Counted from the stretch's first letter, positions 15,088 to 24,010 are shown. The stretch: DNA of 43,461 bases from Chloroflexota bacterium (GCA_005881495.1 VBHI01000071.1:1-43461), one strand, 5' to 3'. The notes: generated by a model from the letters alone, not told the origin. Numbers and translations are program-made.

Positions 15088-18000
15088 TTAACACAGGTCG
15101 TGTTCTGAGGTGTAGTTTGCTGCGGCGATACGCGGGGCGATCTGCCTCTCTTTCCAGTGGGAAGTAGCCTGGATCTTACTATAGATCGACGTTAAGTGTG
15201 TGTTGACGGTGCGTGGAGCAATATTCAACTGCTTAGCGATCTGCTTGTCCGCGAAGCCTCTGGCTACGAGGCAAATTACCTGCACCTCGCGCTCAGTCAA
15301 ACCATCGGGGTACCTAGGGGAAGGGGGAGGATTGACAATAGCTGGCGATAGAGATGTGGCAAGCGCTTGCTCTACTGTCATAGTACGCCCTTCTCTCCGC
15401 GCTGTTGCAAAGGCCTTTGCGCCCAACTGGAGCCGCACGCGCTCAACGGCGCGCTGGTACTCAGCACGCTCTGCCGGGTTCAAATCAACATTTACGTTAA
15501 GCCTTGCATCTATTGCCCCGAACAAATGTGCCGCCAGTAGAGATTTTTATGGATAATGCCGTACTGAACCATGTCGAAGCCTGCGTAAGATTACCCTGAT
15601 GCATGGCGATATACCCTCCACTATGGAGAGTTTTTGCGACGAGCATCCTATCGCCCAGCTCAAGTACGAGTGCGTAAGCCTCCTGAACATAAGGCGCCAA
15701 TGACAGGTCACCCTGTAGCGCCGCAAAGTATCCCAGGACGTTCAGAACATTAGCTATAAGGAGTTTATCACCCAGTTCGCGCGCGAACGTGAGACTTTCC
15801 TGGTTATATGTTACAGCCTGCGTTAAGTCACCCAGACGCGCTGCAATCTCTCCCAGGGTGCACAATACATAGGCAGCGAGGGATTTATCCCCCAGCTTTT
15901 GCGCGAGCATGAGGCTTTCCTGAGCATAGTTCGCTGCCTGCTTCAAGTCACCGGTCTGAGCTGCATGCCCCGCCAACTTGCGCAGTAAATAGGATAATTC
16001 CCAGGTGATGTCCAGCTTACGGCAGAGTTTCTCACTCTCCTCAAGCAGGGGGCCAGCCGTTACGAGATCGCCTTGCAATTGCATGAGAATCCCTAAAAGA
16101 CCCAAAGCAGTGGCAAGTTCCCTTTCAGCCTGTAGCGTGCGGCAGATCTTGACTGCCTCCTCCAACACGGTGTTAGCAATTTGATAGTCATCTTGATAGT
16201 AGGCCAGGTCTCCAGCCGCACAAAGGGCCCTGGCTCGCGCTATAGTTGGTCTTCCTGATTGTGAAAGCCCGAGGGCTGCTTCCAACCACCTGCGTCCTTC
16301 ACTCCAGTGACCGCGCAGGCGCCAGAACCGCCACATTGCACCGCAAAAGCGCAAGGCAAGTTCAGTTTCTTCATGCTCGATGAGCCACTTCAGGGCCGCT
16401 CGCAGATTTTCCTGCTCCTGCTCCAATCTCGCCAACCATGCAGCTTGTCGCACTCCCTTCAGGTGAGGTTCTGCTTCCTCCACAAGCCCCAGATAGTACC
16501 CTGCGTGGGCCAGTCGCGCGGTCTCCGCTTCCCAGCTCGCTTCCAGGAGTTCCAATCCATACTCGCGGATTGTCTCCAGAAACCGGAAGCGCCCTTCCTC
16601 TTCCTGCTCCGCTGATTGCAACAGGCTCTTGTCGAGCAGAGATTCTACGCCAACCCATACCTGGAACGTCGAATCACCTAGAGCTTCGTAAATCGCCTCC
16701 ACTGCTTCCACATTCCAGCCGCCTGCAAAAATACACAGTCGCCGGAAGAGTTGCTGTTCCTCTTTACTGAGTAAGTCATAGCTCCACGCAATCGTATTGC
16801 GCAGCGTCCGCTGCCGGTCATCTACATTCTGATCCGGGCTTATCGTGACATCTAGAAGATGCTCCTTCAACCGTTCCCGCAGTGACTGCGACGCCAACGA
16901 CCGAATGCGAGCGGCGGCCAGTTCAATTGCCAGCGGCAACCCGTCCAAGCGCACACACATCTCCGCGATGGCGCGCGCGTTAGTACCGGTGATGCGGAAA
17001 TCCGGCCTTGCCATGCGGGCACGCTCGAGAAAGAGTGCAACCGCAGCATACTGCGTGAGAGTATCACTCTCTAGAGGCAACGTCAGATCAGGTTTCGCTA
17101 AAGGAGGAACTGGAAAGCTATATTCACCGTGAATATGGAGCCTGGAGCGACTGGTCACCAGAATTTTGAGGTGAAGGCATTCTTCCAGCAATTCTGGAAG
17201 TTGTGGTGCGGCCTTCAGCACCTGTTCGAAATTGTCGAGAATGAGCAAAAGATTCCGCTTCCGCAATGCGACCTTCACCAATTCGAACAGCGGGCGCTCT
17301 CCGGCCTCCCTGATTCCCAGGTCGTTAGCGATAGCGGGAATCACCAGTTTGGGGTCGCTTATTGCTGCCAGTGAGACAAAACAGACGCCGTCAGCAAAGT
17401 GTTCGCGCATCTTCGCTGCGACCTCCAGGCTCAGATGAGTCTTGCCAATACCGCCGGGGCCTAAGAGCGTCAACAAACGGACCTGTGGGCGCAGGAGCAA
17501 GTCACTCAGTCCGGCCAGTTCCTCTTCGCGCCCGATCAGCGGCATCAGTATTGCCGGTACCTTCCACAGCGGCTCGGACACTGCAATGGTTTGAGGATCG
17601 CTGGGAGCGAGCCATACCTGTTCAAGCGTCGCTATAACTTTATCACGTAGAAGTTGATCATCGCCCTGCCTGGCGTCAATGGTTGCATACGGTTCGCCCC
17701 AATCTTTGGGCAAACACTCCTGCATATTTTGCCCACCAATCCATAGAGCGCAGACAGGGCGCCTGTAGTGCCTGGCGAGGCGAAGGGTATCGTGGACATG
17801 ATGAGAAGCATAGGTAGAAGGAGAGACAATTACCAGAACTACCTGGGAAGCGCGGACAGCTTCTTGCAGCACATTCCTTTTGTTGCTCGATTCCTGCCTT
17901 CTTATCATACGGCTGCTCCACACCGTGACTTCCCGCGTCTGGAGCTCCGCCTTGAGATTGGCGACAAGCCTGCGATCGGCATCAGCGTAGGCAGAGGTGA

Positions 18001-18256
18001 AGAACACGCACGGTGATGGTCCGATTGTTGGAGGTGCGCCAGGCTCAACGAGAAATCCAAGTTCCTCGGCTGTTTTGCCAAAGGCATCACAGAGTTTTCT
18101 ACGATAAAAGGCGCTCGGAACCTTGATGCCACGCTCCCACCGGCTCACCATCTCGAAAGAAGTATCAAGCTTTTCAGCCAATTCGGCTTGCGTCCACCCT
18201 CGTTCGTGGCGTGCACGTCTCAACCGTTCATTTGGGATAGTCTCCACTACGATCAT
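15088..18256 (-). pseudogene. XRE-TIR-NB-ARC-TPR-LuxR STAND regulator, frameshifted near its end
   Basis: From ATG 18256 (GGAGGGG ten bases upstream): an XRE helix-turn-helix (RLRRARHERGWTQAELAEKL), then a TIR-like domain at about residues 80-190 (PCVFFTSAYADADRR, VVLVIVSPSTYAS). Next is an NB-ARC ATPase with P-loop LLGPGGIGKT (266-273), Walker B LLLILDNFE, ILVTSRSRLHI and GLPLAIELAA. TPRs follow to about residue 915. There the frame is lost near 15535-15560. In another frame LLAAHLFGAIDARLN and NPAERAEYQRAVERV continue, ending in a LuxR helix-turn-helix (LTEREVQVICLVARGFADKQ). About 35 residues are missing at the junction. The TIR helix that should carry the NADase Glu reads VHDTLRLA. If intact it would be a signal-gated transcription regulator; as is, it ends after the TPRs. 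Confidence 0.82.
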
Positions 18257-18286
18257 TGTGAATTGACCCCTCCCCGACCGGGTCAT

Positions 18287-18575
18287 TACATTTGATGCTG
18301 ATCACAAATACAAGGAACATGAACGGTGATAATGCTATACGAAAAAAATCGATTGAATGAACGTCATAAATATAAAGATCGAGTTAATTAGCGCTTTACT
18401 ATTTACCTCCCTCTCTTCATGCGCATTGCGCATATTTTACCGCATAGGAGTATACAATAATAGACGAAAAAAAACAAAAAGATTCCAACAGCAGGTCATA
18501 AAAAGGTCATAAAAGAGTCCTTCTAAAAGAGAGCTTCTTCCTGTTACGATTGCTACACAGGAGATGATAATACAA
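18287..18575. promoter_or_regulatory. intergenic region with ATGCGCA-T-TGCGCAT palindrome
   Basis: A divergent promoter region between the STAND regulator and the beta-sandwich genes. It contains a perfect 7-1-7 inverted repeat (18419-18433) and two tandem AGGTCATAAA copies with an 11-base period (18493 and 18504). Both suit DNA-binding proteins. No clear -35/-10 pair was fixed. Confidence 0.4.
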
Positions 18576-18926
18576 ATGAATAATTATAATGGGGAACCGC
18601 CACCACCAATTCTGAGTCAGAACCTTCTTGACTTTGGTTCTCTCCGGCAGGGTGAAAGCAAAACATTGCAGGAACAGATTAGTAATACAAGTAATCAAGC
18701 GATGCTCTGGCATGCGGATACAGATGTGAAGCATTGGTTGACAATTGATAAGGGCGCTGGCACCCTTCAACCAGGTCAGCAAGAAATCGTTCACGTGAGA
18801 GTTGATACAAGCTCTCTAGCGATTGGAAACCACAAAGCTACGTTAATCTTTAGTGCGGAAGGCGATGCATCGTCAAAAAGTGTTGAGGTAGCGGTCACAC
18901 TGGCTGTAACCCCGCCGCCTCTGTAA
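18576..18926 (+). CDS. small Ig-like (BACON-type) beta-sandwich protein
   Basis: A protein of about 116 residues formed by one beta-sandwich domain of the BACON/choice-of-anchor kind. LLDFGSLRQGESKTLQEQIS is the typical first pair of strands. WLTIDKGAGTLQPGQQEIVH is the WL-x-x-x-x-x-G-T-L-x-P-G pattern that marks the family. It has no signal peptide or membrane segment, so it may be cytoplasmic or exported by another route. ATG 18576 is chosen because AGGAG at 18559 sits 12 bases upstream; an ATG at 18564 would touch that AGGAG. It is followed 19 bases later by a protein of the same kind, so the two were probably made together. Function unknown. Confidence 0.7.
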   Translation: MNNYNGEPPPPILSQNLLDFGSLRQGESKTLQEQISNTSNQAMLWHADTDVKHWLTIDKGAGTLQPGQQEIVHVRVDTSSLAIGNHKATLIFSAEGDASSKSVEVAVTLAVTPPPL

Positions 18927-18945
18927 GTAAAGAAAGGCCAAAATA

Positions 18946-19617
18946 ATGAGTAAACCTTTTTCAGCGGGACTAAGCTTTGCCCTATTCCTGGACAGTAGCA
19001 AGACCTTGCCGTTAGCAATCGTCAACAGAACTGATCAGGTAATAACCTGGAATGCCGTTGCCGACCCAGGCGCGCCGAACTGGCTGTCTTTAGATCGATA
19101 TCGCGGAAGTCTTCAAGCACATGAGGTACAGACGATTTATGTGACGGCGCAAAGTGGCCAGGCAACAGGAGATTTTCAAGGCACGCTGAACTTCAAGCCA
19201 TCAGCGGGAACAGCTCAAGAGCTTCTAGCCGAACTACATGTAAGCATAGAGGTGTTTAGTGATAATGGTCCCAAAGCTGCTACAGGGATTCAGAATCGCA
19301 TTGACTTCGCTACCCAACGGGTTGCCAATAGACTACAGAGCAATCCCTCATCGATACAGTTTAGCAACCCTACAGTGAATGGTTCAGCGCGATGGACAAT
19401 GACCAGTTTAGTGAGTTGGTTGGACGTAGCACCGAATACTGGCACACTTCTTGGAGGAGGGACGCAAACAGTTAATGTGACGGTCAATCCAAACGCCCAG
19501 GCTCGAGCAGGAACCTATTCAACGGATCTTATTCTCACTTTGACTTTTAGCGATCCGGAAAAGGCCGCCCACGAGCCAACTTCGGTTCTCATCCCGATTA
19601 CGGTGGCTGTTCCTTAG
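18946..19617 (+). CDS. two-domain BACON-like beta-sandwich protein
   Basis: A protein of 223 residues with two repeats of the same beta-sandwich seen in the gene before it. Domain 1 has PNWLSLDRYRGSLQAHEVQT and FQGTLNFKPSAG. Domain 2 has SSIQFSNPTVNGSARWTMTS, then WLDVAPNTGTLLGGGTQTVN and AGTYSTDLILTL. Each shows the WL..........G.L pattern. It has no signal peptide, enzyme motif or membrane helix. It probably arose by domain duplication from a common ancestor with its neighbour and is likely in the same operon. Such domains often bind carbohydrate or stack in surface proteins, but nothing here proves either. Confidence 0.65.
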   Translation: MSKPFSAGLSFALFLDSSKTLPLAIVNRTDQVITWNAVADPGAPNWLSLDRYRGSLQAHEVQTIYVTAQSGQATGDFQGTLNFKPSAGTAQELLAELHVSIEVFSDNGPKAATGIQNRIDFATQRVANRLQSNPSSIQFSNPTVNGSARWTMTSLVSWLDVAPNTGTLLGGGTQTVNVTVNPNAQARAGTYSTDLILTLTFSDPEKAAHEPTSVLIPITVAVP

Positions 19618-19665
19618 TGGCTGAAGTGGCTGACTGAAAGTAGTCAAGGTACGATATAGGCTAGC

Positions 19666-19806
19666 TCAGACATTTTTGCCGATCATGACTTCGGTGGATT
19701 TGATGATGGCAACGATGTCATCGCCTTCTTTGAGTCCCAAGCCCTCGGCGGAGGTGCGGGTGATGGCTGAGATCAGTTGGTTGCGTGCGCTTAATTGAAT
19801 CGCCAT
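19666..19806 (-). pseudogene. shortened molbindin (Mop/TOBE) protein
   Basis: 46 codons from ATG at 19806. The product begins MAIQLSARNQL and ends IKSTEVMIGKNV, with TSAEGLGLKEGDD between, all diagnostic of the molybdate-binding Mop/TOBE domain. A normal single Mop domain has about 68 residues. The middle part, which carries the second and third strands, is missing between ARNQL and ISAITR, and the frame is kept. The remaining piece cannot form the usual six-stranded barrel, so it is probably inactive. Family members store or sense molybdate; the MobA-like gene at the start of the window is the only related function here. Confidence 0.7.
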
Positions 19807-19822
19807 GTGAAAAATACTCTTT

Positions 19823-20037
19823 CTAGTAATCTAACAGTGTCATGCTGAGCACATTCGCTCCGCTCAGTGTCAACTCCGCGAAGCATCTCTGCCCCCTCGA
19901 GCGAGACCCTTCGCTACGCTCAGGGTGACATGCTGCCTAGTAATCTAACAGTGTCATGCTGAGTGCAGCGAAGCATCTCTGCCCCCTCGAGCGAGACCCT
20001 TCGCTCCGCTCAGGGTGACAGGCTACCTGTCACCCTG
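19823..20037. repeat. two tandem copies of an interspersed repeat
   Basis: Copy one (19823-19936) and copy two (19937-20037) both begin CTAGTAATCTAACAGTGTCA and share AGCATCTCTGCCCCCTCGAG, then GCGAGACCCTTCGCT and CAGGGTGACA. Copy one has extra bases near its start. The second copy runs into an inverted CAGGGTGACAGG-CTA-CCTGTCACCCTG (20011-20037). The pattern is that of a dispersed non-coding repeat family. Confidence 0.8.
20011..20037. terminator. 12-bp stem, 3-base loop hairpin after rraA-like gene
   Basis: A perfect stem CAGGGTGACAGG / CCTGTCACCCTG with loop CTA, downstream of the RraA-family gene. It has no T-tract, so it may pause or stop transcription or simply be part of the repeat. 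Confidence 0.45.
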
Positions 20038-20119
20038 AACGAAGTGAATGGGGTGACAGGCAGCATGTTCGCTGACTTGACCGGTGTCCCAGGCTCACAA
20101 ATCCAGTTCATCGATGATG

Positions 20120-20701
20120 TCAAGCGCGAAATCCCTGTTGCAGCTGTGCAAGCCGGGCATTGTCCTGTTGCCACTTCGCTTCGGCTTTGACCAGCAAGGC
20201 GTCGATCTGCTCCTTCGGCCAGATCACTACGCCGTCATCGTCGGCAATGACCAGGTCGCCGTCGCGGATGAGGGTCCATCCGATAGAGACCGAACCGCCG
20301 ACCACCGCAGGACCCTGTTTGTTTGATGCTGCCGGTGTGACGCCTCGACACCACACGTTGAATTGTTGCATTTGGCGAATTTCCCTGGCATCACGTACCA
20401 GGCCATCCGTAACGAGGGCAATGATGCCCTTATTCTGCATCTCCAGTGCCATCAGCCCACCGATGGTGGCTGTACGGGAGGTGCCACCACCAGCAACAAC
20501 CAGCACCGATCCGGGCGAGTGTGCAGCCTGCATCGCCTCGCGCACAGACAGGTTGTCGTCCTGGCTCATGAGGGCAACGAAGGCTGGTCCGACGACTTGC
20601 GCAGCGGGCTTAAGAGGACCGATCCAGGGAGGGAGGACGTTTCGCCCTTCAGTCGCGTCCGACGCGAGCGCGGAGGCAAGCCAGGCGGGAAACTCATTCA
20701 T
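20120..20701 (-). CDS. RraA-family protein (HMG/CHA aldolase-like)
   Basis: Belongs to the RraA/4-hydroxy-4-methyl-2-oxoglutarate aldolase fold. Signature blocks are PGSVLVVAGGGTSRTATIGG, then MALEMQNKGIIALVTDG and LVRDAREI, which form the metal and substrate pocket in the aldolases (G-x-x-A-x-x-G, and the Asp of VTDG with the Arg of VRD). The C-terminus has DLVIADDDGVVIWP, also typical. The length of 193 is slightly short at the N-terminus but no domain is missing. It probably cleaves a 4-carboxy-4-hydroxy-2-oxo acid or related compound; the RNase E-inhibitor role of enterobacterial RraA is unlikely here. It is a single gene with its own promoter on the minus strand. Confidence 0.85.
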   Translation of the reverse strand: MNEFPAWLASALASDATEGRNVLPPWIGPLKPAAQVVGPAFVALMSQDDNLSVREAMQAAHSPGSVLVVAGGGTSRTATIGGLMALEMQNKGIIALVTDGLVRDAREIRQMQQFNVWCRGVTPAASNKQGPAVVGGSVSIGWTLIRDGDLVIADDDGVVIWPKEQIDALLVKAEAKWQQDNARLAQLQQGFRA

Positions 20702-20799
20702 TGTGATTTACCTTTCAAAACATCTTGATTGCTGTGACTCAATCTCTTTCCCATTCCCGTCTCTTCTTGCCCTGGTCAACAAATCCATCCGATATCGCG

Positions 20800-20836
20800 T
20801 CTCGTACACGAGAGTCGATAATCGTGAATTATACCA
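20800..20836 (-). promoter_or_regulatory. extended -10 promoter and operator for the RraA-family gene
   Basis: On the minus strand TGG-TATAAT (20836-20828) is an extended consensus -10. A 14-bp palindrome TCTCGT-AC-ACGAGA (20800-20813) lies just downstream of the likely start site, a good place for a repressor. The leader before the gene would be about 120 bases. Confidence 0.5.
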
Positions 20837-21230
20837 CTTTGGCTGCCCAAATTGTACATTGACTTCTTTCGAAGAATATAAGAAACGCTACATTGCCTCC
20901 TGTGCGCAATAGAATACGCGCAGGAGGGACTTCTACGAACGAATTGTGATGGGACACGATTCGGCTACGCTATGAAAGGACTTACAGATAATGGCATTGA
21001 AAAATCACATGTAAGGTTACTTCCATTAACATAATACGTCTATACAGACAGCAAAGGGGCGTTAATCGGCTCCTTTTGCTTGTTCAGGCAATCATCAATC
21101 ATGTGGGTGTGGGATTTGAAATGAGTAGGGATATCATGGTGGAGCAAACTCGCAATCAGAAGACCTTTGGTTGACACTGTCGTTTTTTTGCAGCGCATGC
21201 TGTGTTGCCTTGTAAAAAGAGAGAACTATC
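20837..21230. other. gene-free interval with one strong hairpin
   Basis: No supportable gene. It contains an inverted repeat CCTCCTGTGCG / CGCGCAGGAGG (20896-20906 with 20917-20927, one mismatch) and a weaker GCAAAGGGGC / GGCTCCTTTTGC pair near 21050. Either could end transcription or be an operator. Confidence 0.4.
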
Positions 21231-22208
21231 ATGACACAAATACCGATGAAGAATTCTCCCCACCAGGCGCTATGGGTAACGACGAATCGCGGCATAGCAG
21301 TCCGTGAAGAAACCCAGCGCAAACAGGTTGTTAGTGCCGTTCTCCTGGTTATTGTACTCTTTCAACTGGCTAATTTGCCGGGAGCCCTCATGATGCACAG
21401 TTTCATGGCTATTGGGACTGTGTTGCTGGGCCTGTTGCTTTGTGGAGTAGCGATACTGTTCAATCAACTCGGCAAGTTAACGATAGTCAGTCTTCTACTC
21501 ATTCTGGTGGTTGACCTGGGATGCGGCCTTATGCTCCTGACATCTCCCATGGGCCTGGATGTGAGTGATCTGCAAACATTCGACGTGCTCATTGTATCTG
21601 AACTCATTGCCGTCTCCCTCCTTCCCCCAGTGAGTGTTTTTCCTGTTGCCTTGAGTAATATCCTCTTCATCGTCGCTGTTCTTGCTTTCCAACCGCGAAC
21701 TCCGGCGCTGAATATGGTGTTGACATCCGACATGGCCTATAACGTAGTGATGCAGGCCATAAGCCTTCAGGTCATCGTTGCTGTGGTCTCTTACATCTGG
21801 GTTCGTAGTGCCTTCTATGCGATCGCACGAGCCAGCCGTGCCGAAGAGATTGTCCAGCTGCAGGCGCGTGAAGCTGAACTGCTAGCGCGTGAAGCTGAGC
21901 GCACGCGCCAACTCGATGCTGGGAGTGAGCATCTGTTGCACGTTCTCGTACGCGCCGCAAATGGCGACCGCCTGGTACGTGCGGACCTGAGTCAAGACAA
22001 TGTACTATGGCGTGTAGGTAATGGGCTCAACCTCTTATTGACGCGACTTCGTAGAACTAGCCAGACTGTATATGAGAATCAACAACTGAGAGATGCAAAT
22101 GCTCGGTTAACCCAGCAAGTGTATGAGTCGAGGACATGGCCTCAGCAAACGGCCCGAACTACTGCACCCTCTGCGCCCTCACCTCAACACCATTCAACTC
22201 ACCCGTAG
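21231..22208 (+). CDS. six-TM membrane protein with coiled-coil tail
   Basis: An integral membrane protein of 325 residues. About six hydrophobic spans lie between residues 30 and 195: VVSAVLLVIVLFQLANL, AIGTVLLGLLLCGVAILF, IVSLLLILVVDLGCGLMLL, two within DVLIVSELIAVSLLPP and the following segment, and VIVAVVSYIWV. The cytoplasmic tail begins with a charged heptad-like helix (REAELLAREAERTRQL) containing a short AREAE repeat, then a helical region ending in a Pro/Thr/Gln-rich tail. This resembles a sensor without an output domain, as found in Chloroflexota, but no kinase or cyclase is present. The start has a GAGAG eight bases upstream. Function unknown. Confidence 0.7.
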   Translation: MTQIPMKNSPHQALWVTTNRGIAVREETQRKQVVSAVLLVIVLFQLANLPGALMMHSFMAIGTVLLGLLLCGVAILFNQLGKLTIVSLLLILVVDLGCGLMLLTSPMGLDVSDLQTFDVLIVSELIAVSLLPPVSVFPVALSNILFIVAVLAFQPRTPALNMVLTSDMAYNVVMQAISLQVIVAVVSYIWVRSAFYAIARASRAEEIVQLQAREAELLAREAERTRQLDAGSEHLLHVLVRAANGDRLVRADLSQDNVLWRVGNGLNLLLTRLRRTSQTVYENQQLRDANARLTQQVYESRTWPQQTARTTAPSAPSPQHHSTHP

Positions 22209-22251
22209 TACCCGTTCAGTAAGCCGAGGGAAACAATCAGAAAGTAGTAGT

Positions 22252-22560
22252 ATGAAAATTCCTTTCCTTTCTATGGGCATAGTAGTGATTGGCAGTGTGG
22301 TGATTCAGCTTTTTACCCTGGCTATCTTCAACTGGCGCAGAAGCTGGAGGAACGGAAGACGAGTCGTGGCCACGATAAAACAGATTCAAATATGGCTGGA
22401 TGGTTGGTATGTTATTGCGGAATGGACAGACATTCTAACAGGACAAAGCTATACCTTTCGGAGTCGACGCATCGAGTTCAACCTTAAGAAACAGGTGAGC
22501 GATAACGTGATTGTTGATGTTGATTGCAACGATCCACAGCGGTATTATATGAAACTCTGA
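22252..22560 (+). CDS. small membrane-anchored beta protein (DUF3592-like)
   Basis: A protein of 102 residues. The first 25 form one membrane helix (FLSMGIVVIGSVVIQLFTLA) followed by a basic stretch NWRRSWRNGRRV. The rest is beta-rich, with GWYVIAEWTDILTGQSYTFR and VIVDVDCNDPQRYYMKL. This resembles DUF3592 proteins, in which a y-v-v-x-e-f...tG...f.S pattern ends in a P-x-x-Y-x-x motif. The frame is open upstream to 22123, but that part lies inside the preceding gene and is unlike any protein, so ATG 22252 is chosen. Function unknown. Confidence 0.6.
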   Translation: MKIPFLSMGIVVIGSVVIQLFTLAIFNWRRSWRNGRRVVATIKQIQIWLDGWYVIAEWTDILTGQSYTFRSRRIEFNLKKQVSDNVIVDVDCNDPQRYYMKL

Positions 22561-22613
22561 CGAGGTAGGTTCCACTGCAAGAATGGCGAGAGGTGTACCG
22601 GGTTTCCAAAAAG

Positions 22614-22622
22614 TGCTACAAT
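22614..22622 (+). promoter_or_regulatory. extended -10 of prfB, leaderless start
   Basis: TGC-TACAAT places transcription start about seven bases downstream, on the ATG at 22629. No ribosome-binding site precedes that ATG, which supports a leaderless mRNA. The -35 is poor, as is usual for extended -10 promoters. Confidence 0.5.
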
Positions 22623-22628
22623 AGCGAC

Positions 22629-23742
22629 ATGAATGAACTAACATCTCAAATTGAACGCCTGCAGGGACGTGTCCAGAAAACTATGGTGCGTCTTTGACCT
22701 GGCTACGAAGAAAACACAAATAAGCACGCTTGAAAAAGAGAGCATGGCGGAGGATTTCTGGTCCGACAACCGCAAGGCTCAGGCACAAATGCAGCAATTG
22801 AATGCACTGCGCGAAGAGGTCACCACGTGGGAGGAGATTGATACGCAACTGGAGGACCTGCTGGGATTGGCTCAATTATTGGAGGAGGAGCCAGATGAAG
22901 GAATGCAGGCCGAGGTGGCGCAGTCAGTAGCCGAAATCGAGAAAAAAGTTGAGCAACTGCAATTCTCGCTGATGTTAAGTGGAGAGCACGATGAGCGCGA
23001 TGCAATTCTGAGTATTCACGCTGGCAGTGGCGGTGTTGACGCACAGGATTGGGCTGAGATGCTGCTGCGCATGTATCTGCGCTGGGCAGAGCAGCATAAG
23101 TTCCGTACGGAAATCTATGATTACAGCGAGGGCGAAGAAGCTGGCATAAAAAGTGTCACTGTCGAAATCAAGGGCCGCTACGTATATGGCTACTTGCGGT
23201 CAGAGATAGGAACCCATCGATTGATCCGCCTCTCGCCGTTTGATGCCGCACATCGCAGACATACATCGTTTGCGAAAGTCGAGGTCCTGCCCGATATCGA
23301 GGACACGATCGAGATTACGATACGTCCAGAGGATATTGAGGTGGATACGTACCGATCAACTGGCGCTGGCGGGCAACACGTCAACAAGACCGACTCCGCG
23401 GTGCGAATGCGCCATATACCTAGCGGGATTGTGGTGACCTGTCAGAATGAGCGCTCACAGATTCAGAATCGCGAGGTGGCGATGAAATTGTTGAAGGTTC
23501 GCCTGTACGAACTGGAGCAGAAGAAACGCGAAGAGGAGACGGCGCGACTCAAAGGTGAGCATGTGCAGGCCGACTTCGGTACACAGATTCGTTCGGTGAC
23601 AATTCACCCCTACACTATCGTGAAGGATCACCGTACGAACTATGAGTCGAGTGATACAGAGGGTTACCTGGCGGGAAATATAGATCCGTTCATTTATGCG
23701 TACCTGCAGGCCAGGGCAGGGGGCGTAACAGCAGAGGTATAA
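22629..23742 (+). CDS. prfB: peptide chain release factor 2 (programmed +1 frameshift)
   Basis: Release factor 2 ends translation at UGA and UAA. The gene is read 22629-22694, then +1 from 22696 to 23742, giving about 370 residues. The first segment is ATG to codon 22 (CTT), followed by an in-frame TGA and C, the classic CTT-TGA-C slip site. After the shift the sequence continues DLATKKTQISTLE. Downstream, LSIHAGSGGVDAQDWAEMLL and STGAGGQHVNKTDSAVRM carry the class-I GGQ motif that triggers hydrolysis; the UGA-specifying region is within the YGYLRSEIGTHRLIRLSPFD neighbourhood. The gene looks intact. Autoregulation is expected: scarce RF2 lets ribosomes shift. Confidence 0.95.
22683..22698 (+). 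other. prfB +1 frameshift site
   Basis: ATGGTG-CGT-CTT-TGA-C. The GGTG can pair with the anti-Shine-Dalgarno and sits three bases before CTT, the same spacing as in the E. coli site, though weaker than AGGGGG. Confidence 0.9.
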
Positions 23743-23772
23743 AGAGATACGTAATGATGCTGAATGACGCTA

Positions 23773-23807
23773 AAAAATGTGCCAGGGCGCGACCCTAGCG
23801 CATTTTT
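23773..23807 (+). terminator. terminator after prfB
   Basis: Stem AAAAATGTGC / GCGCATTTTT (one mismatch) with an inner CAGGG/CCCT helix and a T-run, 30 bases after the prfB stop. Confidence 0.8.
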
Positions 23808-23822
23808 CGGCGTCGTTTGTGC

Positions 23823-24010
23823 TTGACGGAATGTGTAACACCTGTTATCCTTAGACCATAGGATGTTGCCAATTGTGAGCAACTGGCGTGGCTCCTACCG
23901 ATTTGCCCTTCATCTACGTCACCGTAGAAGAGACTGCTAACCCAGAGATGAAAAAGAAGGTACAAGGTAGGTCATAGCAGAAGAAAGATGAATAATTCTT
24001 CATCAAGGTA
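23823..24010 (+). promoter_or_regulatory. promoter-like site before an untranslated stretch
   Basis: TTGACG, 17 bp, TATCCT with an upstream TGT. The roughly 150 bases after it hold no convincing gene but have short hairpins: CTACG-TCAC-CGTAG, GTTGC/GCAAC, and GATGAA/TTCATC near 23987-24004. A small RNA is possible; known RNA families were not recognised. Confidence 0.3.

Noticed and set aside
23872..23949. 25-codon frame inside the prfB downstream region
   Set aside because: Arg-rich end, no ribosome-binding site, no sign of conservation.
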